Part shown: positions 14,596 to 20,855 of the stretch, piece after piece
Numbering within the stretch: the first letter of the stretch is position 1
Layout: every line of letters begins with the position of its first letter
DNA from: Clostridiales bacterium
Lineage (GTDB): Bacteria > Bacillota > Clostridia > Christensenellales > Aristaeellaceae
DNA length: 20,855 bases
Direction of reading: 5' to 3'
NCBI GenBank assembly: GCA_004557805.1
Contig: SFFS01000021.1
Location: forward strand, 1 to 20,855
The notes under the pieces: model-generated
Databases searched by the model: none
The model's input: only the letters and a program-made list of their open reading frames with translations
Told to the model about the DNA's origin: nothing
Made by a program: the position numbers and the translations under genes

Positions 14596-16968
14596 ATGAA
14601 GCATTTCAAATATCAGACGCCGGAAACCTTCGGCGAGGCCGCCGAAATCCTGAAGGCCAGCCACCCCAGCCAGGCCGCCGTCATGGCGGGCGGCACCGAT
14701 CTGCTCGGCGTGCTCAAGGACGAGCTGCTGCTGGAATATCCCGAAACCATCGTCGCCCTGCGCGACATTCCCGGTATGTCCTACGTGAAAAAAGAGGACG
14801 GCGCGGTGAAGATCGGCGCGATGACGACCCTCGATGAAATTGAGAACGACGAAACGCTGAAGGCGGATTCGCTTAAGGCCGTCTCCGCGGCCGCGTACAG
14901 CGTCGCCAGCCCCATCATCCGCACCCGCGCGACGATCGGCGGCAACCTCTGTCAGGATGTGCGCTGCTGGTTTTACCGCTATCCGGGTCAGGTCGGCGGC
15001 ACGCTGCCCTGCATGCGCAAGGGCGGCAGCGAATGCTTCGCTATCCGCGGCGATAACCGCTATCATTCTGTGTTCGGCGGCATGAAGGCGTGCAAAACGC
15101 CCTGCTCGGCCGAATGCCCGGCGGGCACCGATATCCCCAACTATATGGCGCATTACCGCAAGGGCGACCTCGAGGGCGCCGCGCGCATCCTCATGCAGGC
15201 CAACCCGCTGCCGATGATGACCAGCCGCGTCTGCGCGCATACCTGCCAGACCAAGTGCAACCGCTGCTCCACCGACGAAGCCGTGGCCATTCACAGCGTC
15301 GAGCGCGTGGTGGGCGATTACATCCTGGCGCACCTTGACGAGTTCTATAAGGCTCCTGCGAAGGAGACCGGCAAAAAGATCGCGCTGATCGGCGCGGGCC
15401 CCGCGGGCCTTGCCGCAGCCTATTATCTGCGCAATGCCGGCCATACCGTCACCGTTTACGACGCGATGGAAGAACCGGGCGGCTACCTGATGTACGCCAT
15501 TCCGAATTTCCGCCTGCCCAAGGAATATGTCCGCACGATCGTCAAGGCGATTGAAAAGATGGGAGTGAAGTTCGTGTGCGGCACGAAGCTGGGCGAGAAC
15601 CTGCAGATCAGCGAGCTGACGGAAGCGAACGACAAGATCTTCATCGCCACCGGCGCGTGGAAGCGCCCCGTGCTGGGCTTCGACGGCGAAGAGTTCACCG
15701 AGTTCGGCCTGCAGTTCCTGGTGGACGTAAACAAGTGGGTCAACAAGAAAGAGCGCAACCATGTGCTGGTCGTCGGCGGCGGCAACGTGTCGATGGACGT
15801 GGCCATTACGGCCAAGCGCCTGGGCGCGAAATCCGTCACCCTCTGCTGCCTGGAGCAGCGCCACGAAATGCCCGCCTCCGCCGAGGAAGTGGAGCGCGCC
15901 GAAGAAGAAGGCGTGATTATCAAAAACGGCTGGGGCCCGGTGCGCGTCAAGTATGAAGGCCAGAAGATTCAGGGCATGACCCTGCGCGCCTGCACCGCCC
16001 TGCGCGACGAGACCGGCCGCTTCAACCCCACCTACGACGACGCGACGACGCTCGACGTGGACGCGGACAGCATCCTCCTGGCGACCGGCCAGCGCGTCGA
16101 TCTGTCGTTCCTGGATAACGAATTGACGCTGGCGATGAACCGCGGCCTGATTACCGTCGAGCCCGAGACGCAGCGCTCCTCCGACCCGAAGGTCTACGCC
16201 GGCGGCGACGCTGTTACCGGCCCGACCACCGTCATCAAGGGCATCGCTTCCGGCCGCCGCGCAGCCGAGGCTATCAACGACGAGCTGGGCGCCGACAACC
16301 CCGCGCGCGACGAGCAGCAGGGCTTCCTGCGCTTCGACCGCGAAACCGCGAGCCTCAAGACCGCCAATAACGGTCATAACGTCGACGCCGCCGCGCGCCG
16401 CATCGACAAGGAAGACTCCACCTCCCTCACCTATGAGGAAGGTCTGGAGGAGGCCAAGCGCTGCATGAACTGCGGCTGCTATTCCGTCAATGCGTCCGAC
16501 CTTTCGCCGGTAATGGTGATGATGGACGCGACGGTGAAAACGTCCCTCGGCCGCGAAATCGCGGCGGCGGATTTCTTCTGCACCAACCTCAAGAGCTATG
16601 CGAACCTCGAACAGGGCGAAGTCGTCACAGAGCTGGTCATTCCCGAAAAGGAAGGCTATGTGACCGGCTACGAGAAATTCCGTATGCGTTCGTCGATCGA
16701 TTTCTCCATGGCGTCGCTGGCCTGGGCGTATCGGCTTGAAGGCGGTCAGATTGCGGATATCCGTCTTGTGCTGGGCGCTGTCGCGCCGGTTCCGGTCCGC
16801 CTGTTCAAGGTGGAGGAATTCCTGCGCGGCAAGGTTCCGACGGCTGAAATCGCCGCCGAAGCCGGCGAAATGGCCACCGAGGGCACGGAATCGATGGGCC
16901 ACAACGATTATAAGATCGACGAGATCCGCACGTTCGTGCGCCGCCTTGTCGAATCGCTGGTAAAATAA
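14596..16968 (+). CDS. Molybdenum hydroxylase FAD/[4Fe-4S] subunit with an inserted GltD-like NAD(P)H oxidoreductase
   Basis: The 790-aa product is a nested fusion. Residues 1-162 are the FAD-binding half of a CoxM/HcrB-type subunit: AGGTDLL (31-37), TIGGN (113-117), then NLCQDVRC (117-124) and further cysteines at 139 and 147, a pattern like the extra [4Fe-4S] loop of 4-hydroxybenzoyl-CoA reductase. Residues about 163-626 are a GltD/DPYD-like module: Cys166, 170, 174 and Cys213, 217, 221, 224 for Fe-S clusters, GAGPAG (266-271, FAD), GGGNVS (394-399, NAD(P)H), GGDAV (536-540) and RCMNC (622-626). The HcrB-like fold resumes at CYSVNASDLSP (628-638) and finishes with the FAD-subunit C-terminal domain. 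The frame is continuous. ATG 14596 is 3 bp after the large-subunit stop, with AAGGAGG at 14578-14584. The insert would give the enzyme its own NAD(P)H site. Confidence 0.9.
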   Translation: MKHFKYQTPETFGEAAEILKASHPSQAAVMAGGTDLLGVLKDELLLEYPETIVALRDIPGMSYVKKEDGAVKIGAMTTLDEIENDETLKADSLKAVSAAAYSVASPIIRTRATIGGNLCQDVRCWFYRYPGQVGGTLPCMRKGGSECFAIRGDNRYHSVFGGMKACKTPCSAECPAGTDIPNYMAHYRKGDLEGAARILMQANPLPMMTSRVCAHTCQTKCNRCSTDEAVAIHSVERVVGDYILAHLDEFYKAPAKETGKKIALIGAGPAGLAAAYYLRNAGHTVTVYDAMEEPGGYLMYAIPNFRLPKEYVRTIVKAIEKMGVKFVCGTKLGENLQISELTEANDKIFIATGAWKRPVLGFDGEEFTEFGLQFLVDVNKWVNKKERNHVLVVGGGNVSMDVAITAKRLGAKSVTLCCLEQRHEMPASAEEVERAEEEGVIIKNGWGPVRVKYEGQKIQGMTLRACTALRDETGRFNPTYDDATTLDVDADSILLATGQRVDLSFLDNELTLAMNRGLITVEPETQRSSDPKVYAGGDAVTGPTTVIKGIASGRRAAEAINDELGADNPARDEQQGFLRFDRETASLKTANNGHNVDAAARRIDKEDSTSLTYEEGLEEAKRCMNCGCYSVNASDLSPVMVMMDATVKTSLGREIAAADFFCTNLKSYANLEQGEVVTELVIPEKEGYVTGYEKFRMRSSIDFSMASLAWAYRLEGGQIADIRLVLGAVAPVPVRLFKVEEFLRGKVPTAEIAAEAGEMATEGTESMGHNDYKIDEIRTFVRRLVESLVK

Positions 16969-16977
16969 CCTCCCTCT

Positions 16978-17005
16978 CCGGGTGCGCCGGCACCGACGCA
17001 CCCGG
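16978..17005 (+). other. Stable intergenic hairpin between the FAD subunit and CoA-transferase genes
   Basis: CCGGGTGCG (16978-16986) pairs perfectly with CGCACCCGG (16997-17005) around a 10-nt loop, followed by AAAAATTTATT. The delayed, broken U-tract argues for a weak terminator or an mRNA processing/stability element inside one transcript. The AT-rich stretch 17006-17060 could contain a promoter, but no convincing -35/-10 pair was found, and no GGTCG operator is present. Confidence 0.5.
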
Positions 17006-17075
17006 AAAAATTTATTCCGATATGTCTAAAAATTATCAATCAAAATCTCCGATCCACTTTTAAGGAGGATTTGCC

Positions 17076-18680
17076 ATGTATACCAAAGTCTGTTCGGCTC
17101 GGGAAGCGGCTGCGCTGGTAAAGGACGGCGCGTTCCTCGTCTGCGGCGGCAACATGAACAGCTGCCTGGCGGAAGAAATCTGCATCGCGCTGGAAGATCG
17201 CTTCAAGGAAGAAGGCCATCCGCAGAATATGACCATCATGTCCGGCTCCGGCGTGGGCGATATGGGTCCGGTGGGCGGCGTGCAGCGCGGGTTCGAACAT
17301 TTCGCGCACGAGGGCATGATTCGCCGCGTCATCGTCGGCCATAACGGCTCCAATCATACCATCATGCAGATGCAGCAGGATCTGAAGGTGGAAAGCTACA
17401 ACTTCCCGCAGGGCGTGATAGAGCATATGTTCCGCAGCCGCGCCAAGGGGCTGGACGTGGAGCTGAGCCGCGTGGGCATCGGCACGTTCGTCGATCCGCG
17501 GCTGGAGGGCGGAAAGTGCAATTCCATCACAAAAGAGGAACTGGTCGAGGTTGTGACCATCGGCGGAACGGAATATCTGGCGTATAAAACGCCGAAGATC
17601 GACGTTGCGCTCATTCGCGGCACCACCGCCGACGAAGACGGCAACCTCACCTGCGAGGACGAGGCCGTGCTGACGAACATTCAGGCCATCGCCATGGCGA
17701 CGAAGGCCAGCGGCGGCATTGTGCTGTGCCAGGTGAAAAACATCGTGCGCAAGGGCGCGCTTCCGGCGCGCGACGTGGTCATCCCCGGCGTGTTCATTGA
17801 TAAGCTGATCGTCTCCAAAGACCCCGAACGCAATCACCGCATGACGATGGGCGAATACTACAACCCCGCCTATACCGGCAAATACAAATACCCCGTCTCC
17901 GCCTCCGCCGCGCTGCCGCTGAGCGTGAAAAAGACGATTGCGCGCCGCGCTGCGATGGAGCTGAAGCTGCGCGTGCCGGTCAATACAGGCCTTGGCTATC
18001 CCGAGGGCATCGCCAGCGTGGCCAGCGAGGAAGGCATTGCCGACGACCTGATGCTGACGGTCGAGACGGGTGCTTTCGGCGGAGTGCCCGCCGCCAGAAC
18101 CTCCTTCGGCGCAACCTCCAACGCGCAGGCGATCGTCGACAGTCCGACCATCTTCGACCTGTACGACGGCGGCTTCCTGTACGCGACGTTTGTGGGGCTC
18201 GCCGAGTGCGACCCGAACGGCTCCGTCAACGTCAGCCGCTTCATGGATAAGAGCGGCCACGAACGCCGTCCCGGCGCGGGCGGGTTCATCAACCTTACAC
18301 AGGGCGCGAAGAACGTGATCTTCTGCGGCACAATGACGGCGGGCGGCTATAAGGCCGAGGTACGCGACGGCAAGGTCGTCATTTTGCAGGAGGGCGCGGA
18401 AAAGAAGTTCCTCAAGGCGATCAATCAGGTCACCTTCTCCGGCCCGCACGCGGCGGAAATTAACCAGAACGTGCTGTATATCACCGACCGCTGCGTCTTC
18501 CGGCTCACGCGCGAGGGACTCGTGCTGACCGAAATCGCGCCCGGCATCGATTTGCAGACGCAGATTCTCGACCTCATGGAGTTCAAGCCCATCGTTTCCG
18601 AAAACCTCAAGGAGATGGATCCGGCGATTTTCGCCGAAGCTCCCATCGGCCTGCGGGCGCTGCTCGAGGGCCGCGAGTAA
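17076..18680 (+). CDS. Class I acyl-CoA:carboxylate CoA-transferase (YdiF/propionate CoA-transferase type)
   Basis: This enzyme moves CoA from a donor such as acetyl-CoA to a carboxylic acid through a glutamyl-CoA intermediate. The 534-aa single-chain protein fuses the alpha and beta halves, as in YdiF and Pct (about 520-530 aa). Visible: an N-terminal AREAAALVKDGAFLVCGG start, GSGVGDMGPVGG (the first glycine-rich loop), RGTTADEDGNL (the family D-x-x-GN turn), and TVETGAFGGVP with Glu330 in the position of the catalytic glutamate, followed by the beta-half INLTQGAKNVIFCG. ATG 17076 follows AAGGAGGAT (17062-17070). It sits 107 bp after the molybdenum-enzyme operon and before an adenylate-forming ligase; activating the enzyme's substrate to a CoA ester is the obvious role, as inference. 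Confidence 0.9.
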   Translation: MYTKVCSAREAAALVKDGAFLVCGGNMNSCLAEEICIALEDRFKEEGHPQNMTIMSGSGVGDMGPVGGVQRGFEHFAHEGMIRRVIVGHNGSNHTIMQMQQDLKVESYNFPQGVIEHMFRSRAKGLDVELSRVGIGTFVDPRLEGGKCNSITKEELVEVVTIGGTEYLAYKTPKIDVALIRGTTADEDGNLTCEDEAVLTNIQAIAMATKASGGIVLCQVKNIVRKGALPARDVVIPGVFIDKLIVSKDPERNHRMTMGEYYNPAYTGKYKYPVSASAALPLSVKKTIARRAAMELKLRVPVNTGLGYPEGIASVASEEGIADDLMLTVETGAFGGVPAARTSFGATSNAQAIVDSPTIFDLYDGGFLYATFVGLAECDPNGSVNVSRFMDKSGHERRPGAGGFINLTQGAKNVIFCGTMTAGGYKAEVRDGKVVILQEGAEKKFLKAINQVTFSGPHAAEINQNVLYITDRCVFRLTREGLVLTEIAPGIDLQTQILDLMEFKPIVSENLKEMDPAIFAEAPIGLRALLEGRE

Positions 18681-18687
18681 ACGTCCG

Positions 18688-18724
18688 GCGTTTCCCGTGC
18701 GGCGTGCGTCCGCACGGGAAACGC
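18688..18724. repeat. Perfect 15-bp inverted repeat between CoA-transferase and ligase genes
   Basis: GCGTTTCCCGTGCGG (18688-18702) and its exact complement (18710-18724) surround the loop CGTGCGT. It starts 7 bp after the CoA-transferase stop codon and ends 22 bp before the ligase start. No U-tract follows on either strand, so it may work as a transcript-stability or processing hairpin, a U-less terminator, or a protein-binding site. Confidence 0.85.
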
Positions 18725-18746
18725 TCGAGCGGAAAGTGGTGTCGAT

Positions 18747-20249
18747 ATGCAGGATTTATGGTCGGATACGCTGCTTTCGCAGCCGGAGGCATTTGAGCGC
18801 AATACGATCGTGGGACTGTTCCGCATGGCTGCGGCCCGCTATCCGGAAAAGACGGCCGTCGCGGCTTCCGATATGCGCCTGAGCTATGCGCAGCTGGAGA
18901 GAATGAGCAATCAGGTCGCGCGCGCGTTCGTTTCGGAGGGCGCGCGGGAGGGCGGCGTGATCGCCATCAAGACGGGCCGCAGCGCCGCGACGCTCGTGGC
19001 CGCGCTCGCCGCGTGGAAGGCGGGCTGCGCCTATGTGTTCCTCGAGAGCGCCTGCCCCGAGAGCCAGAACGCGTTCTGCATGGCGCAGTGCCATGTGCGC
19101 ATCCAGGCGACGGCGCAGCTGATCGAAGCGGCCCGCCGCGAACAGGACGGCGGCTTTTTCCCGGAAACCGGCGAACGCGAACGCCTGGCCGTGGTGGTGT
19201 ATACCTCCGGTTCGACGGGCAATCCCAAGGGCGTGTGCATCACGCAGGCGAATCTCGCGGCGGCAGCCGCCAATTTCGGAGAAATCGGCTTCCGCAGCGA
19301 CGACGAATACTGCTGCTTCGCCAGCCTGATGTTCATCGCCTCGGTATACGATATTGCCGTCAGCCTGTCGCTGGGAATGACGCTGCATCTGATTCCCAAG
19401 GAAATTCGCAGGGACATTCATGCCATCGCGGCCTATTACCGTGAGCGCGGCATTACTGTGACGTTCCTGCCGCCGCATATGGCGTGCAAATACATCGCCT
19501 GCGACGAGGACAGCCCGCTGCGCATCCTGCTGGTGGGCAGCGAACCGGTGCATAACCTGCGCAAGCGCCCCTACCGCATCGTCGACGTATACGCCTCGAG
19601 CGAGGGCTGCGGCATCATCAGCCACTGCGACGTGGAGGACGAGCGCACGGCCTACCCCATCGGCAGGACGGTAAAGGGGCTGAAATACTACGTCGTGGAC
19701 GAAAACGGCAGCCGGGTCGAGCGCGGGACGCGCGGCGAGCTGTGGATCTCCGGGCCGCAGATTTGTAAAGGATATTTGGACCTTCCGGAGAAAAATAAAA
19801 AGTGTTTCCTTGCCAATCCCTTCGACTGCGCGCCGGGCTATGAGCGCGTTTTCCGCACCGGCGATCTGGTGACGGAGGCGGCCGACGGCACGCTCAGCTT
19901 CTGCGAGCGGCAGGATAATCTTGTCAAAATCCGCGGCTACCGCGTGGAGCTGGGCGGCGTGGAGCAGAAAATGCTGGGCTATCCGGGAATTACGGAAGCC
20001 TGCTGCGCGGCGTTCGTCGATCAGGGCGGCACGCGGCTGCTGATGGGCTATTATACCGCGGAAAGGCCGGTCGATCATGCGGCGCTTCGCGCCTACATGG
20101 CCGCATGCCTGCCGTATTACATGATCCCCATCGGGCTGGTGCGCGTGGAAAGCCTGCCGCATACCGCGACGGGGAAGCTCGCCCGCGGCCGGATTGCGCC
20201 GCCGCCCGAGCTGAACGACCGCGCGCTGCTGGCGGAAAAGTACTATTGA
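18747..20249 (+). CDS. Stand-alone adenylate-forming ligase (AMP-dependent synthetase, adenylation-domain type)
   Basis: ANL-superfamily enzyme that activates a carboxylic acid as acyl-AMP and hands it to CoA or a carrier thiol. The 500-aa product has all core motifs: YTSGSTGNPKG (152-162, P-loop), VYASSEG (A5), FRTGDL (A7), a hinge RQDNLVKIRGYRVELGGVE (A8) and TATGKLARG with the catalytic Lys477 (A10). Overall it looks like an NRPS adenylation or DltA domain, yet there is no carrier or condensation domain. At the A4 motif the sequence is FIASVYD (196-202), so the Asp that normally holds the amino group of an amino acid (FDxS) is Ile197, pointing to a non-amino acid substrate. ATG 18747 has only a weak GGAAAG (18731-18736) upstream. 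It is probably cotranscribed with the following gene. Confidence 0.82.
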   Translation: MQDLWSDTLLSQPEAFERNTIVGLFRMAAARYPEKTAVAASDMRLSYAQLERMSNQVARAFVSEGAREGGVIAIKTGRSAATLVAALAAWKAGCAYVFLESACPESQNAFCMAQCHVRIQATAQLIEAARREQDGGFFPETGERERLAVVVYTSGSTGNPKGVCITQANLAAAAANFGEIGFRSDDEYCCFASLMFIASVYDIAVSLSLGMTLHLIPKEIRRDIHAIAAYYRERGITVTFLPPHMACKYIACDEDSPLRILLVGSEPVHNLRKRPYRIVDVYASSEGCGIISHCDVEDERTAYPIGRTVKGLKYYVVDENGSRVERGTRGELWISGPQICKGYLDLPEKNKKCFLANPFDCAPGYERVFRTGDLVTEAADGTLSFCERQDNLVKIRGYRVELGGVEQKMLGYPGITEACCAAFVDQGGTRLLMGYYTAERPVDHAALRAYMAACLPYYMIPIGLVRVESLPHTATGKLARGRIAPPPELNDRALLAEKYY

Positions 20250-20267
20250 GCGGGGAGGCGGCAGAAG

Positions 20268-20855
20268 ATGCCCAACTTTAACTTTGGCACGGCCTATAAC
20301 ACGAGCGGCCAGACGATGCTCAGCCCCGAGGATCGGCTGCTGGAGGCGGCGCTGAACGCGCTGGTTTATGGCGGCTATGCCGCCGTAACGCGCGCGAACC
20401 TGCGCCGTATGGGCGCGGACGAAGCGCTGCTTGTGCCGCTTAGCACGCGGGAAAAGTTGTGCGCATGGGCGCTTAACGAGGCCGCCGAGCGCATGCGCAT
20501 TGCCTATGAGCCGGTGACGCGGCTTGCGCGGGAATACCTTGCGTCGGATGAAAAAACGCCCGACGAGAGCGTCAAGCAACTTGAACGGCTGCTCTATCGT
20601 CACATTCATCTCTGCCTGCATCCAAAAAACCGCGTGTATGTGCTGGCTGCGGCGAACGAGGCGCAGCTGCCCAAAGGGATGAGCGAAATTCTGCCCAGGG
20701 CGCTGCAGGAAAACTTCTGCAGCGTGCTGGAGAAGATGATTCTTGCGGCGGCGCAGGTAAAAAAACAAAAGGAAGCCGCGATGCTCGCGGCCTCCGTGTG
20801 CGCGTCAGTACAGTTTTACGCCGTGCAGCCCGAGATGGCGAAGCGGATGTTTACG
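20268..20855 (+). CDS. Diverged TetR-like protein, cut by the window end
   Basis: Open from ATG 20268 to the last base (196 codons, no stop), 18 bp after the ligase, with GGGGAGG (20252-20258) as RBS. Its pattern follows the TetR regulator at 10679 over the whole visible length: EDRLLEAALNALVYGGY matches ERLIKATQALIALYGY, LSTREKL matches FGSKEEL, and LERLLYRHIHLCLHPK matches LDRFLHARIRQALDYK. The helix-turn-helix part (TRANLRRMGADEALLVP) is two residues shorter and lacks the conserved T-x-x-x-I-A and FHF features, so DNA binding may be lost or changed. Based on TetR lengths, little of the protein is missing. It may be a co-regulator or antagonist of the first TetR protein; family assignment rests on manual alignment. 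Confidence 0.55.
   Translation, partial: MPNFNFGTAYNTSGQTMLSPEDRLLEAALNALVYGGYAAVTRANLRRMGADEALLVPLSTREKLCAWALNEAAERMRIAYEPVTRLAREYLASDEKTPDESVKQLERLLYRHIHLCLHPKNRVYVLAAANEAQLPKGMSEILPRALQENFCSVLEKMILAAAQVKKQKEAAMLAASVCASVQFYAVQPEMAKRMFT

Noticed and set aside
11691..16968. Xanthine dehydrogenase of purine breakdown
   Set aside because: Subunit types fit the superfamily, but no purine companion genes are present, and the Fe-S loop in the FAD subunit fits a hydroxybenzoyl-CoA-reductase-like group better, so no xdh symbol was given.
14596..16968. Assembly chimera joining two genes
   Set aside because: The reading frame is continuous through both junctions, and the FAD-subunit fold resumes exactly where it left off, which a random misassembly would not do; long reads could still confirm it.
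12133..17001. A 1622-codon open frame on the minus strand opposite the molybdenum-enzyme genes
   Set aside because: It is antisense to three well-recognised genes with good ribosome binding sites. Its product is His/Arg/Val/Ala-rich with no recognisable domain, as expected from the complement of high-GC codons.
18756..20768. A 670-codon minus-strand open frame opposite the ligase
   Set aside because: Shadow of the ligase gene and the next gene; low-complexity composition and no start signal.

Overview
The window looks like chromosomal DNA of a GC-rich Bacillota, probably a Clostridia-type anaerobe. The reasons are strong GGAGG ribosome binding sites, textbook sigma-A promoters (TTGACA-17-TATAAT type), GNVs of Gram-positive house-keeping genes, and an oxygen-sensitive iron-sulfur/molybdenum enzyme. 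The taxonomic guess is inference; no rRNA or tRNA gene lies in the window.

Left part (1-8800), mostly ordinary genes. A tandem array of a 175-bp hairpin-rich repeat (1-418) precedes argG (minus strand, 453-1685). Behind it lies an orphan amino-acid ABC-transporter binding protein (minus, 1770-2501), whose promoter contains TGCATAAAAATGCG motifs that resemble ArgR boxes. Divergent from it is a thioredoxin-reductase-like flavoprotein (2717-3616), followed by a CofE-like F420-0:glutamate ligase homologue (3710-4906). Next come a secreted SH3-domain protein (minus, 5066-6115), two more copies of the hairpin repeat (6131-6305), and the mnmE-ychF pair (minus, 6346-8793).

Right part (8900-20855), an apparent catabolic or redox island on the plus strand. 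It contains a 12-TM SLC13/DASS anion transporter, a TetR-type regulator, and a three-gene molybdenum hydroxylase operon: a 2Fe-2S subunit, a molybdopterin subunit and an FAD subunit. These are followed by a class I CoA-transferase, a stand-alone adenylate-forming ligase, and a second, diverged TetR-like protein cut by the window end. Four copies of a GGTCGNNYGRCC palindrome mark the transporter, tetR and molybdenum-enzyme promoters, so the island is probably one regulon controlled by its own TetR protein.

The most unusual object is the FAD subunit (14596-16968, 790 aa). It is an FAD/[4Fe-4S] subunit of the 4-hydroxybenzoyl-CoA reductase kind into which a complete GltD-like NAD(P)H:FAD oxidoreductase with its own Cys-rich N-terminus (about 460 residues) has been inserted. 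The insertion sits between the third and fourth cysteine of the predicted cluster-binding loop. Together with a carboxylate-type transporter and two routes to CoA thioesters, this suggests import of an organic acid, activation to a CoA thioester, and NAD(P)H-coupled hydroxylation or reductive dehydroxylation. The substrate cannot be read from the sequence.
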